Below the pieces are notes generated by a model that was given only the letters and a program-made list of their open reading frames with translations, was not told the DNA's origin and ran no database searches. Both the position numbers and the translations under genes were made by a program. A DNA stretch of 64,000 nucleotides from Orientallactaga sibirica. Taxonomy: Eukaryota > Chordata > Mammalia > Rodentia > Dipodidae. Shown here one piece after another: positions 1-12,095 of the stretch; positions within the stretch are counted from its first letter, which is position 1, and every line of letters begins with the position of its first letter. The DNA lies in NCBI GenBank assembly GCA_036365145.1, contig JAEOAD010000029.1, positions 24,917,001 to 24,981,000 of the forward strand, written 5' to 3'.

Positions 1-231
1 GCTCTGCAGGAGTGGCAAAGCCTAGGTCTGGGCATAGTGGGGCAAATGCTAGCCTATTGAGTGTCATTGAGTGGGATGGCTTTTGCCCATGGATCTCTGC
101 GACAGCAGGAAAGCCTAGGTAAGGGTGGGGTGGGTACATAGAATTTTAACACACAGTCAATGATAGTACTGAAAAGCATTGGAGGTAATATTGCCCATTT
201 CAATAATGAGGAAAAAACAATTTTTTTAATT

Positions 232-497
232 TTTTTAAAATTATTTTATTTATTTTTGGAGAGAGACACAGAGAGAGACAGACAGAGAGGGAGAGGGAGA
301 CAGATGGAGATGGGTGCACCAGCAGTCTCTCAGCTGCTGTGAACGAAATCCAGATAAGTGTGCCCCCTTGTGGGCAAGTGCAGCATTGCGCCCTTGTGTC
401 ACTTTGCATCTGGCTAAATGTGGGACCTGGAAATTGGAACCAAAGTTCTTAGGCTTAGCAGGCAGGCACCTTAACCTCTAAGCCATCTCCCCAGCCC
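232..497 (-). mobile_element. B2-like tRNA-derived SINE (dipodoid type)
   Basis: Minus-strand copy. The right end carries the reverse complement of the SINE head (CTAAGCCATCTCCCCAGCCC), followed leftwards by the tRNA-like part, the SINE body, a GA-rich tract (CT-rich in sense) and a T-rich stretch that is the A-rich tail. The body is diverged from the other copies and contains an extra partly repeated piece (GTGCCCCCTTGTGGGCAAGTG, then a similar motif), so it is longer than usual. The left boundary is approximate. Confidence 0.85.
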
Positions 498-633
498 CAA
501 ATTTTTATCTATAATTAAATAACAACAATTAGATGACATTTAAAAAAATTAAGGAATTGACTTTAAATCATAATCACTCATTAGAAGTTTAGATTAATAG
601 TTTTACAGCCTGACACATGTAAATATTTCTGAA

Positions 634-850
634 ACATGGGCTAGAGAGAGGCTTAGTAGTTAAGGCACTTGCTTGTAAAGCCAAAGGACCCATATTTGAT
701 TCAACAGGACCCATATAAGCCAGATGCACAAAGTGATGCATGTTCTGGAGTTCATTTGCAGTGGCTGCAATGCCCATTGTCATTATCTGTCTTCATCTCT
801 CTCTCTCCCTCCCTCCCCTTTCTCACTGTCTTGAAGAAACAAATAAAAAT
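634..850 (+). mobile_element. B2-like SINE with 14-bp target duplication
   Basis: Plus-strand copy from the GGGCTAGAGAGAGGCTTAG head through the tRNA-like region and CT-rich segment to an AAATAAAAAT tail. It is flanked by the direct repeat TAAATATTTCTGAA at 620-633 and 851-864, so the insertion limits are well defined. The body shows many substitutions compared with other copies, so it is not a recent insertion. Confidence 0.93.
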
Positions 851-864
851 TAAATATTTCTGAA

Positions 865-2015
865 CTGTGTATAAAGGCATTGACTGTAGAAGAAGACAAT
901 GAGCAACAATTATTACTCATATAAGGTAACCTTAGAAATTGGGAAAAGCATACCAAGCATCAGAAATGGTATTTCTTATATGTATAAAGGTCAAAGAATT
1001 TATTGTCAAGAAGCCATACATAAAACCTATAAATCAATTGAATTAGGTAGAAAAATAAGAGGCATAAAATGTTAAGAGACAGGAAACAAATTTGCATTTA
1101 ACATAAGCCCAAACATTGATGTACCATGAGTAACAGGAGACATGTACATCAAAGTATGTAATTTCATGCCTGATCTGTGAAGAAATTTAAATGAAGTGAG
1201 ATTACTGTGAAAATTATAATCTTTAAATATAAGGCCTCACTCAGCTAGAATTACAAGCTTGTACCACCAAGTCCAGCTTCAACATTTAGTGATAGTAGGA
1301 ACAAACTCCTTTAATTTCTTTGAAAAATACATAGTATTTTGTTGGAAAGGCAACTTTTCACATATTTCAGCACCCACTGCTTTCTCCTTCACTTTATTTC
1401 CCTAAGCGCTCACATGTATATAGCAGCAGGAGGGAATGAGAAAATATTTATGAATAGCTCATAATTTTGCCTGCATTTATCATAAATCATGGTGTCACAA
1501 ATTACTCAAACGCATATGGCTTAAAAGAAGCCATATTTATTACCACACAGTTGAGTCAGAAAGTCCTGGACTCTGGGTGAAGGTGATGGTTAGAGCATGG
1601 TGACTTCCAAGCTCATCTAGGGGAAAATTTGCTTCTCATCCTAGCTGTCTGGCAGTGATCAGTATTGGGCTCCTCATTGGATATTGGTGGGGGCATTTGT
1701 TTTAGTTGTTGTTGTTTTTAATCACATGAATATTCCTGCAGTACCACTCATCATATGGCATCTTGCTGACCCAAAAAAAGTGTGCTCTGAAATGAATGGA
1801 ACATGTAAGTCATACTTTATGTAACTATTCATGGAAGTGACACTATGCACTCATGATAAGCTGGTAGAAGTAATTCAGGTGGAATCAGAAGGAATAACAC
1901 AATTGTGTGAATACTGGGATTGTTGAAAGGTATGTTATAGAATATCTACCACAAAATCCAATGTCTAGCTCAAGAACAGGATATAAGTGACAATGTAGTC
2001 ATATTATGCAACATT
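865..2015. other. Unassigned AT-rich non-coding DNA
   Basis: No open frame, RNA gene or recognisable repeat is evident. Stop codons occur in all frames. Old unrecognised repeats may be present. Confidence 0.6.
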
Positions 2016-2620
2016 ATGCTGTATAAAAATGGGATACTGATACATAGCATTTTAAAAGGGAGGAAATGGAACGACATCCCTTGTTCTTGGATTGGAAGAA
2101 TCAATATTGTGGCAAGGTCTATCATACCAAAAGCAATCTACACATCTGATGTAATCCCCATTAAAATTCCAATGGCATTCTTCACAGAAATAGAAAAAAC
2201 AATCCTAAAATTCATTAGGAAACAAAAAAAAAAAAAAAAAAAACTCGAATAGCCACAACAATTCTAAGCAACAAAAATCAGGCTGGTGGTATCACCACAA
2301 CTGATATTAAGATATATTACAAGGCCATAGTAACAAAAACAGCATGGTAGTGGCACAAAGACAGACATGTATATCAATGGAACATAATAGAGGACCCACA
2401 TGTTAATTGAGGCAGCTACAGCCATCCAATTTTTGACAAAAATGCCAAAAATATTCATTGGAGACAAGACAGCCTCTTCAACAAGTGGTGCTGGGAAAAC
2501 TGGATATCTGTATGTAGAAGGATGAAAATAGATCCTTGTCTCTCTCCATGCACAAGAATGAAATCCAAATCGATCAGGGACCTTAATATCAGACCAAATG
2601 GAATGAGTCATGATTTTTTC
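2016..2620 (+). mobile_element. LINE-1 ORF2 internal fragment, truncated at both ends
   Basis: The plus strand reads a recognisable stretch of L1 ORF2 downstream of the reverse transcriptase core. The frame beginning at 2016 contains [16 protein letters not shown] and [20 protein letters not shown], both typical of the L1 ORF2 C-terminal half. An A-run at about 2223-2243 breaks the frame. The sequence then continues in other frames through the segment corresponding to the KAGGI and WHKDRH motifs. No ORF1, endonuclease domain or 3' UTR is attached and there is no poly(A) tail at 2620, so it is an internal remnant and not an intact 3' end. It is non-functional. Confidence 0.93.
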
Positions 2621-2789
2621 TCATGCTTATTCTCAAAATTAACTTCATTCTCTTTATCCTTCAGTTTTACTATAAGATTTTAAGTTTCTTTTGTTGGTCT
2701 AAAATTAAGTTAGTATAAATGAAAGGCATAAATGCTTATCTCTGAATATTATTTTGCTTTGTATTAACTTATTTTTGAACATGTCTATT

Positions 2790-3575
2790 GAAAATTTTAT
2801 TATGTGAATATATTGTAATTTGATGGCATTCACTTCCTATTACCCTCTTCTCCTCCAAATCCCCTGCCCCCATCCTACTGAGCACTCACTTCCTTGCAGA
2901 GCAGGCTTTTCTGTGTTTTGATGTCACATTTATTTTGCACTTGTACATCCCTTATTGACAATGTTGATGGACTCATAATTGTACAGGTTCTGAGGTAGTA
3001 ACAACATTCACTGTGAGGCCATGAATGTACAATCTGTCCATGTCTGGAGGATAGTGCCCTAAAGTAATCCTTCCCACCTTCTGGCTCTTAAATTCTTTCC
3101 ATCCACTCTTCTTCTATTCCTTAAGCTATGAAGGGACTGATAGAGATGTCTTGTTTAGGGATTAGCTCTCAACAACCTTTTATTTTCAGGTTTGATGAGA
3201 TTTGAGTCTCCTCAGTGTCTCCATCATCTCCATAGAGAAGTTTCTGTGGCTAGCACTGAGAGTAGCACTCATATTCTTTCCCCACCTCCTCTTCAGTTAG
3301 CTTCTAGGTCAGTTCCAATTTCACTTCTCAATGCTGTGTGACCACACAATATGGTATCTTTAACAATATGGTCTTACCATCTAGTTCTGGTGAATCCACA
3401 AATGTACTGGCAATAGCCCAAATTGTTTTAGGGTCTTCTTTGGCCTCCCTGACCAAGAATTCACTGGTGTGGGGAGTGACTGGTAATTGGCACTGGATTT
3501 ACCTGTAACAACCTATGAATTCAGGGTACAGCTGTCCCCAATGGAATATTCTGTTCTATTTTTTTTTTCTTTCTC
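2790..3575 (-). mobile_element. LINE-like 3' UTR tail, second family, minus strand (divergent copy)
   Basis: This is the most divergent copy of a repeat also seen at 36670-37745, 40420-41470, 52856-53027 and 61912-62055. Shared landmarks in order on the plus strand are a CCCTCT-rich block, TTGATGTCA, a CACTGTGAGGCCATGAA block, CTTCTATTCCTTAAG, AGAAGTTTCTGTGGC, and near the right end TCTTACCATCTAGTTCTGGT and AAGAATTCACTGG. In better copies the left end is a T-run, so the element lies on the minus strand with its 3' end to the left. I read it as the 3' UTR of an L1-type LINE; no coding part is attached. Confidence 0.6.
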
Positions 3576-3610
3576 TTTCTCTTCTTTTTCTTTCTTTGTC
3601 CCTTTAAAAA

Positions 3611-3616
3611 AATTAT

Positions 3617-3659
<43 letters not shown>

Positions 3660-3795
3660 TGGAGGGTGGTTGCTTTAGTCTAGGCTGACATGGAATTTGC
3701 TATGTAGTTTTAGGCTGGCCTCAAACTCATAGTGATCTTCCAACTTCTGCCTCCTGAGTGCTAGGATTAAAGGCATGTGCTATCACACCTGGAAA
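3611..3795 (-). mobile_element. B1-type SINE, minus strand
   Basis: A T-run at 3620-3658 is the poly(A) tail, followed by the reversed B1 body (AGGCTGACATGGAATTTGC, then TGCCTCCTGAGTGCTAGG) and ending at CACACCTGG. AT-rich flanks AAAAATTATA and AAAAATTTATG are candidate target duplications. B1 SINEs derive from 7SL RNA and are moved by L1 proteins. Confidence 0.9.
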
Positions 3796-5737
3796 AATTT
3801 ATGTTTTTAAACTAACTGAAACAAGAAGTATGACTTATTCATAACATCTTTAATTTTGTGTATGCTCCCACCCTCTTCTTCCTCTCCTACCTCTCTTTAC
3901 CCTGCATTAGACCTTTATTCCTGACTATATTCTGTCTCTCCACTATCCTTTCTACTATTTTCTCCATTAATCCCTCCAAGCTTCTCCTCTAACCTAGTGT
4001 CACTCTGCCTTCCTGACCTCTAGTAATGACTTTTACTCCACTTGCAGGTAAATCCAAAAGTTCAGTCTTTTACTTTGGTATACAACATTACAAAGGGCCA
4101 CTCCAGTCTCCTGTATCCTTCCTCCTTTCTCAGTCCCATTAGTCCCCTTTGTTCCACAGACAGTTGTCCTTCTACTTTAATGTAATCAATACATCTATGA
4201 TTTTTATGTATCTATAAAATCTAGAAGCTGCCATAAATGTCTATTACTTTTTGTGTGGAAAGTACTTTAAAGATTACTTAGCCCAGTCTCTCCATTAGTA
4301 GAAATCAAGAGTTATATAACAAAGTAATTATTTCTAGAAATGCAAGTAAAAACCTGCTCTTCACTGTTTAGAGTGCTGTATGATTTTGTATAACTAACCT
4401 TATTTACTTTTGATATGCAGCACTGCTGGCCAGTGACCATGGCAGCAGCCAAAGGCAGCATGTGTACTCTACTGAGGATTCAAAACAGAGAATGGTTAGA
4501 GACAGATTATAAAGGACATTTTTGTGTTAATATAAATGTTTTATTTTTCCTGTGCATTGTATTTTTGGTTTAATAAAACCAAAGCCAATATTTTAAAATC
4601 CTAGCTTAGACACATTCGTTATTTTATTTTAGGCATATCATCTCAACACTGGAGGGGACACATGTTTTGAAAAACCAAGTTCAAAATTTTAACAAAATTA
4701 CATTCATAATTTTGATGTAAATAATTTATCTAAAGTATAAAGCACTGATAAGTTGACTTAATGGATGTCAACTCACTATTGAAATAAATTATATCTGTAT
4801 CAGAACAGAAAGCATCTTAAGTGAAATTAATGATGAAAAGCAGGTGGTCAGAATTATACAATGCACAAGATTTCTTTCTCTGATATATTTGTTATTGTCC
4901 TTTTTCTATCACATTTTCTAAACTTTTATAAGTTTTTGCTTTATGTTTAGTTAGTTATACATCTGTTTGTTTAACAACTGTATATTGAGTTTTGTACCCT
5001 AGAAACTTTCATGATGAATAGGTCTGTAGATTGTAGTTAATATCTCAGGGAAGGGAACACATAGACTGATAATGTAGGAAGAGGGCAGTGATCATGGTAC
5101 TGAACTGAAGATAAAGATAAAAGAAAGAGAAGTGACTGTTGATATAATGATGGATAAGTCTGAGCACAAAGCATGTAGGGATAAACTTTGTGATGGAATT
5201 CAAAAGGAAAAGATATCATTGGTCATTAAAAATAGTTCTTGATTGCAAGCTTCTGAGCAGTCTCTTTAAATGGATATACAAGACAGAAATATAAGCCACA
5301 GATGCAACTGGATATTTTCCATTAACTATTTTAATAAGTCCAATACCATCTCAAAATATTGGTAATATATTTTACTTAATCCATGTGTCATAACTATTTT
5401 AATATATAATCAACATGAAACACTATTGTTGTATTTTAATTTTTTATTGACATGAATTCACTGAAACCTCATATATCTTACAAACATAGGATGTTTTGAT
5501 TGGACAACCACATTTCAAGAGCATATGGCTTATGACTACCATATAAGATTACAATGCTTTAGACTACTGGGATGTATATTCTATGTGAAGAGAAGTAACA
5601 TACTGGCTTGAGGGTGTTGAGGGATGGGTATGAAAAGAAAAATGATGGGGATTGACAATGACCATGGTAGACACAGTAGAGTTCACCATTAAGGAGATAT
5701 GAACCTATTATATTAACCATCAGAAGTCCTTTCAAGA
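3796..5737. other. Pyrimidine-rich then AT-rich unassigned DNA
   Basis: 3840-4160 is rich in C and T with many CCTCC and CTTCC runs. It resembles the stretch that follows the LINE tail near 37750-37900 and 41490-41690, so it may be a further part of that element. 4280-5737 shows no gene or recognised repeat. The frame at 5037-5219 on the minus strand has no recognisable domain. Confidence 0.45.
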
Positions 5738-5917
5738 GGGCTGGAGAGATGGCTTAGTGGTTAAGGTGCTTGCCTGTGAAGCCTAAGGCCTCATGTTTGA
5801 GTTTCCAGGTCACACATAGCCAGATGAACAGTGAAAAAAGCACGCAATATCACACATGCACACAATGGGGCACATGTGCCTGGAGTTTATTACCAGCAGC
5901 TGAAGGCCCTGGCACAC

Positions 5918-5980
<63 letters not shown>

Positions 5981-6055
5981 TACACACACCCTTAATGCCT
6001 CTTTATCTCCTATCTTTCTCTTTTCTCTCTCTCTATCAATTAAAAAAAATTAAAA
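5738..6055 (+). mobile_element. B2-like SINE with expanded (CT)n(CA)n tract
   Basis: The copy starts GGGCTGGAGAGATGGCTTAG and continues through the body with a duplicated CACA-rich piece. The normal short CT-rich region has expanded to a (CT)n run at about 5922-5959 followed by (CA)n at about 5960-5990. The A-rich tail lies near 6040-6055. The compound microsatellite is probably polymorphic. Confidence 0.9.
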
Positions 6056-6495
6056 ACTCATTTCCATAGTTGTCTACTATCTGCCCTTCAAGCACATCTC
6101 TTTTTGTCCAGGGAATTCTCTGTTATCTTAATATCCCATTGCTGCTCAGTAACGGCTTGTATAGTTGGGTGTGGTCAAGAGAAGAGAGTATCAGGACCCT
6201 CTTTCAGCTTTTTTGTTTAAAGAAACTCATAAAGTATAGCCAGAATGAGATATTTTTCATGTGCAAATCTGAAAATTGACTTATGCCCTCGCTGCTAAAA
6301 TCCTTCACTAGAATTCCTAAGCCCTGCATGTTTTTCATGGAGATGTCTGTGCAGAGATACAAAAAACACAGCCCTATTGGGTCTGATAGTCATAATGTTT
6401 ATCCCTGTTTGCACCAATTCAAACTTTATGTGGCCCCAGTGAATCAGTATTGATTTATAATATTTAGGTATACATTACAACAGTACAACAGTAGT
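6056..6495. other. Unassigned non-coding DNA
   Basis: A 69-codon frame at 6070-6279 has no recognisable motif or conserved context and is treated as chance. No other feature is visible. Confidence 0.5.
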
Positions 6496-6508
6496 GATTT
6501 TAACTTTT

Positions 6509-6720
6509 TAAAAGTATTTTGTTTATTTATTCATTTGAGAAATAGAGAGAGGAAGACAGATCTGGAGACAGAGAGAGGATGTAGCACCAGGACCTCTAGT
6601 CACTGCAAACGAACTCCAGATGCATGTACCACCATGTGCTTCTGGCTTATGTGGGTACTGGGGAATCAAACTTGCCTCACAGGCAAGCACCTTAAGTACT
6701 AAGCTATCTCTCCAGCCCCA
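6509..6720 (-). mobile_element. B2-like SINE, minus strand, 13-bp target duplication
   Basis: The reversed SINE ends with CTATCTCTCCAGCCC at the right and its T-rich tail lies at the left. Direct repeats GATTTTAACTTTT at 6496-6508 and 6721-6733 flank it, defining the insertion precisely. Confidence 0.95.
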
Positions 6721-7254
6721 GATTTTAACTTTTATAATGTGATTAGTTTTGTGGGTCTTTCTCTACCATTGCTAGAATATGAATTCCATTAGGCCAGAGA
6801 TTTTGGTCAGTTTTGTACACTTGTGTGACAAGCAGAAAAAGAAATTTCAGAATAAAGGCTTAATGACCATTTAGTATATGATTAAGCCATCACAAAATCA
6901 GGTTCAATGTAACCCAGCTAGAGGACAAGGTCTAAAACTATCCTGTAAAAAAAAAAATATATAGAATTTGAGATGTTTGGGAATTTTTTTCTTTTAAATA
7001 ATTAGATACACATCTTGGGTAGCTGCCTCTGGCAAAAAATGTGGACAATGAATTGGCCAAATAGAAGGTATCAAGAAAAGATCAGAAATATTAACTTAGC
7101 ATACCACATAACCACAGAAATTAAATGGAGCAACTGATATTCCTTCAACCCAAATTAAATGTGGTAATCCATCATAGCATTTGATAGCTGAGGTTTACTT
7201 ACAACCAAAAATCTGTTCTGAAAACTTACACTGGATCATCATTCACATGAACCT

Positions 7255-7608
7255 TGTAGCAGACAGCTTTAGGTTCACTGAGATGAACTTCCAGAACAGG
7301 CACAGTTGTGGAGGAAGGGATTTATTGAAGCTTACAGATCCAGGGGAAGTTCCATAATGGCAGAAGAATCTGGCCTACCTTCACAGGACCAAACACAGAG
7401 AGAAAAGCATAAGCCAAAAGCCACACAGCACACGGCACACTTCAGGAACTCCAGCTAGGTGCACTTTGCCTATCTTTTGATTGAAATCTCAAACCCACCA
7501 TCACACCTTAAGACCAGTGACATTGCCTCCAACCAGGTGGCTTCACATGCAAACTACAAACTAATAAAACACAGAATTTATTGTGGGTCATCTATTCAAA
7601 CTACCACA
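7255..7608 (-). mobile_element. MaLR-type (ERVL) solo LTR, minus strand
   Basis: The element begins TGTAGCAGACAGC and ends CAAACTACCACA, so the termini are TG...CA. On the minus strand it reads TGTGGTAGTTTGAAT, the typical start of rodent MaLR LTRs, and it contains a reversed AATAAA-type signal near the left (TTTATTGAAGC). It is flanked by the 5-bp direct repeat AACCT at 7250-7254 and 7609-7613, the size expected for ERVL/MaLR. A second copy of the family in the opposite orientation lies at 59196-59580. No internal retroviral genes are attached. Confidence 0.9.
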
Positions 7609-7613
7609 AACCT

Positions 7614-8260
7614 TGTTTTATACCAGTTAAAACCATCAAGCAAATGCTCAGACTTTTTAGTTTATTCAGTATACAACATTTCAACTTTCCTTGTCATTTA
7701 ACTAACTCCTGACAATTTCAATGTGACTTCAATATAACTTTCCTGAAATTCAAATTTATTCTAGTTGTACTTGTAGGTGAAAATAAAAGATGTTGTAGAA
7801 TTGAGAATAAGGAATTATATATTTCCAAAAACTTTCAAGTTGAATAACTTTACTTAATGACTCAATAGGCACCTCACACAGGAAGACTCTGGCATGTCAT
7901 TTGCAGACTTTCCACCTCATTCATGCCCCATGTTGATAACTATCATGTCCTAATCACAATCAGCCTGACCTACTTCACTCTCACTCACATATATATCTAA
8001 TCTTTAATAAGATCCACTAACTTTTTTACTGTCCAAATCATATTCTTTATCATTAGCCACAAAGTTTTACTTTGAAAGCAAACTTAGAAGTTGGCAAAAA
8101 CTTATGTTTGGCTTTCTAGTTAACTTTCCAGGTTCTCTCACTAAGCCTGCCATCCATTAAAATCACTTACTAACTTGTATTTCATTTACACGTAAAAAGT
8201 CCTATGGATGGAGAGACTGCAAACCCTAGGAAAGAGCCTATAATTGTGATGTTACTAAAT
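7614..8260. other. Unassigned non-coding DNA
   Basis: No gene seen. A short segment near 7866-7900 (AGGAAGACTCTGG and surroundings) resembles one near 11710-11745, suggesting a shared old repeat of unknown family. Confidence 0.4.
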
Positions 8261-8269
8261 GGATGTGTT

Positions 8270-8790
8270 ATTAAATCACCTCTTAAATATTTATCTTTAC
8301 ATCTAAAGACCACTTCTGCTCTCACCCCAGTTAGAAAAGGTTTTTTTTGTTGATTGATAGTGGGAGACAGTTGATGCAGAGTACAAGTGCTGGACCCTAC
8401 ATAAGGAATAGTCATCATCCACTCTAGGACTCTAGCAACATGGTACAAGATGGGACTGAAAGGATCAAAGAGCTGGAGGAAGGGGAAGATCTGTTTGGAA
8501 CTCTGTCTTCTGCATATGAAATTGCCATGTAACACGTGAAACCACAGGTGATATGGTTACCTGCACATGACCAAAAAAGGATGATGGGTCCAGTCAACAT
8601 TAGATTATGGAGGTAAGTGGGGCTTGGGAGACCACTCGCCTCCCTGATGAGTGACAGTTAATGGTTGCCAGGTGTTGGTGGGTGCATTATCTTCCTTCTA
8701 GAACCACTGGCAACTGATGAGATGCCAAAGGATTACAGTGGGAACGAGGGGAGTAAGAAGCATAATGTGTGGCACATATAATAAATACCT
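8270..8790 (+). mobile_element. Old rodent L1 3' UTR remnant
   Basis: The segments CAGTCAACATTAGATTATGG, a GGGGCTTGGGAGACCACTC-like block and the pattern around TTAATGGTTGCCAGGTGTTGG match, in order, the 3' UTR that I remember from old rodent L1 (Lx-type) copies. There is no ORF2 attached. A 117-codon minus-strand frame at 8182-8535 overlaps it and is spurious. The family call is from memory. Confidence 0.5.
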
Positions 8791-8839
8791 AATATGTATG
8801 TATAAAAATGACATACAGCAAATAAGAAAATGTTAAAAG

Positions 8840-10628
8840 TGTGTTTGCTATTTGTATTTCTTCCTCTAAGAACTCCCTGTGCAGTTCTCTGCCCATTTTG
8901 TGAGTGGGTTGTTTGATGATTTATTGTTTAGGCTTTGGAGTTCTTTGTAGATTCTAGAAATTAGGTCTCTGTCAGTTGTATAGCTCCCATTCTGTGGGTA
9001 ATCTGCTGGCTTTGGTTATGTATATTTGTCAGTGAAAGAGCTTTTCAGCTTCATGAGATCCCAATGGTTGAGTGATTATTTAATTTCCTGGGCTGCTGGG
9101 GTTTTGTTCAGGAAGTCTTTTCCCACTCCTATGTCGCAGAAGGTTCCTCCTATTTTTTTCTTCCAATAGTAGCAGGGTTTCTGGTTTTATATTAAGGTCT
9201 TTGATCCATATGGACTTGATTTTTGTGCATGGTGAGAGGTGTGGGTCGAGTTTCATTTTCCTACATATGGTTGTCCAGTTTGTCTAGCACCATTTATTAA
9301 GATGCTGTCTTTTTTCCATTCTGCATTGGTAGGAACTTTGTCAAATATCAAGTAACTATAGTTACTTGACCCAAAGTCAGGGTCTTCTATTCTGTTCCAT
9401 TGGTCTATATTCCTGTTTTTATGCCAGTACCATGTTGTTTTTATTACAATGGCTTTGTAGTATAGCTTTAGATCAGGTATGGTGATGCCTCCAGAGGTGT
9501 TTCTTTTGCTGAGGATATGCTTGGATATCCAAGGCCTTCTGCCTTTCCATATGAATTTTTGAGATAGTTTTTTCTATCTCAGTGAAGAAAGAATTTGGGA
9601 TTTTTATCAGCATTGCATTAATCTATATAGTGCTTTTGGTAAGATTGCCATTTTCACAATGTTAATTCTGCCAATCCAGGATCATGGGAGGTCTTTCCAT
9701 TTTTGTAGGACCTCTTCAATTTCTTTCTTGAGCAGAATCTGGAAGAGGGTCAGTCCCCAGACAGTTAGCTAGTCTAGTGCCAGAGAGTGCTACATGAGCA
9801 AATGGATGATAATGACCAACGTCTGTCCAAACAACTCACAGTCTAAGCTACCCAACAGGAAACAACCTGACGTAATGCTCAAACAAGTGCAGTAGTGGCA
9901 CACAGCCATGGTGGGTAACCGATTGCTCTTGATTTGGCTAATAGATCCACTCAGTGGAATGGAACTCATTGCTGGAACTGGGAAATAAGTCAAAACTATG
10001 TACAAAAAATGATCCCAGTCTCCAAGATCAAGATTCCACCAAATGTGGGCTAGAAGAGAGAGAAGAGAGCCAACGCATATAAAATTCCCTCCAAAATATC
10101 TAAGGCCATCCCTTCTATCTAGTAGTAACTTCTCTCTCCATTGGAGAATTTGCTTATCTTTTTCAGATGGACAATGAACCTGAAGGGAGTATCCGCCAAT
10201 CACACCTCAGGGCCTCAGCTGAAACCATAGAGTAATGTGGGGGAAAGGCAAGAATACAATGTTCTTGGTGATCACGACACCAGAAAAAGGCTGAAGGAGA
10301 TAAACACAGAGAATATCCAACTCCAACTAAGCCAGATCTTCAGAGACACAGAGGCTCCCAAAACCTCATCACTGAAACAGAACTAAAATGAGCCCAATGT
10401 GGAAATTCGTGGAAGAGGGTGCAGAAAGAATGTTAAAGTCACAAGTTGAGGCATTATACACAGAGACTTGGCCTACCCCCAGAACTCTTGACTACCCCCA
10501 CAATCCATGATCCACATTCCCCATTGATGAGGGTCCCTTTGGAAGAGGGAGTACAGGGAGGAGGATAAGGGAGCCAACACTATGAATGTAAAATCAGAAT
10601 AACATAAATAAAAATAAATTATAAAAAA
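8840..10628. mobile_element. 5'-inverted (twin-primed) L1 insertion
   Basis: Two L1 pieces sit head to head. From about 8840 to 9737 the minus strand reads L1 ORF2 C-terminal sequence; the plus strand shows the reverse complement of the conserved NIVxxWIGR region and GGCTTTGTAGTATAGC. From about 9738 to 10628 the plus strand reads the L1 3' UTR, from GAATCTGGAAGAGGGTCAG to an A-rich tail. The L1 stretch between the two pieces, the end of ORF2 and the start of the UTR, is missing. Matching flanks AAGAAAATGTTAAAAG (8824-8839) and AAGAAAATGTAAAAG (10629-10643), differing by one base, bracket both pieces. Together this indicates one insertion with 5' inversion. Frames in it (for example 9790-10203 minus) are spurious. 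Confidence 0.9.
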
Positions 10629-10643
10629 AAGAAAATGTAAAAG

Positions 10644-12095
10644 GTCAGAGATGTATGAAATTAAAAAAAATCAGAGGATAAATTTCATGTTGTTTTTATT
10701 TTCACAACAAAACAAAACAAGCAAATACATACCTATAATAGCATGAGGGAAGTTTTGTTGATGAAGGATATGTTAATTACCTTGATGGTGTTGATACTCT
10801 TATAGCTTTGTATGCATGTGTACAAATCAAAGCTTGTATAGATCTTAAACCTCCATAATACTAATTAAAATTTCATGTAATCAATATAAGTAATCCCTTT
10901 AGTAAATTAACTAATTTTCCCTATGTCTTCCTTCATTTTATTGTATGTACTTAGAATCCTGTACTCAAAATCATGATTAAAAGCATATAAACCATCACCT
11001 TTTGATAGTCATTTTAGCCATTAACAAGAGTATATGACCCCTGTACAACACAATGATCCATTATTCCTGATCATGATTGCATACAGAATAAAAATCACAC
11101 TTTGCTTATATTAGTATATTGACATGCTATGCTTGCCTAAACCAGCTGTATCATAAATGAATAAAAAATTCTACTAAAGTTTTAATCAATTGATTTTATC
11201 TTCAATATCAATTAAATTAATATTATTAATTCTAAAACTATAGATATTTTCCTACATTTCTAACCCTTTCCAGTGTCCTTTGATTGCTGTAAACTATGAC
11301 GTTTAATATACTGCAGTGAAAAGCAAAAGCCTTTAGCCCAAACATCTCACAATTCCCTGCAAAGCAGAAATATAAATCCATCTGCATACATTTCAGTATC
11401 TTCTTTAATTGTCTTGGCTTGGTATAGAATTGGTACACCCCTACTGCACAAGGTCAGCATTTAACCAATGCTTTGAACTCAGTTGAAATCTGAAATTTAT
11501 GACCTTGGCCTTCATCTCTTATAATTAGTTCTTCCTTGCCATGCTGGCTCAGAAACTTGTCACCTCAATTAATCCTTAGTCCTTTTAATCATCACTAGTA
11601 ACATCTCATTGCTGGACAACCTGATTTGGGATGTTTTACTATTTCTTTGAAGCTTATTTATCTGCCTCTTCAACTGCATCTTTGGTTAGTCATCAAACAT
11701 GTGATCAGGCAGCTCATATAGGAAGACTCTGGTACTTCATCTGAACCCCATCTAAGTAACCTGAAGTCACAAACAAGTTGGCACAGCAATTCTACATCTG
11801 ATAACGTAGACTCCAAAGTAAACTATTAAGACAATGTAAAGAGGGAAGCTACTTATTGATGAAGGGAACAGTTCTTAAAGAGAACAGAACTGTTATAAAT
11901 AAATACTTATGCAAAGGATCTTAAGCCTCTTGTTTCATTAAAAAAAGTAAAAGTCAGAAGAAATCACATAGGACCACAAAGAGTGAGAACGGAATAGTTC
12001 AATATCATACTCTCACAACTAAGTAGGTATTCCACATCAATAATCTGCAGAGACCTCAGAGCTAAATTATACTGTAAGTCAATGGGCTTAAAGAC
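10644..12095. other. Unassigned AT-rich DNA
   Basis: No gene or well-defined repeat was recognised. The 66-codon minus frame at 11238-11438 lacks identifiable features. 11820-12095 may be diverged L1 leading into the clear L1 block downstream. Confidence 0.45.

Noticed and set aside
8182..8535. 117-codon minus-strand frame
   Set aside because: It overlaps an old L1 3' UTR remnant and shows no domain or codon pattern suggestive of a gene.
9790..10203. 137-codon minus-strand frame
   Set aside because: It lies antisense in the L1 3' UTR; similar antisense frames recur in other UTR copies (22331-22570).
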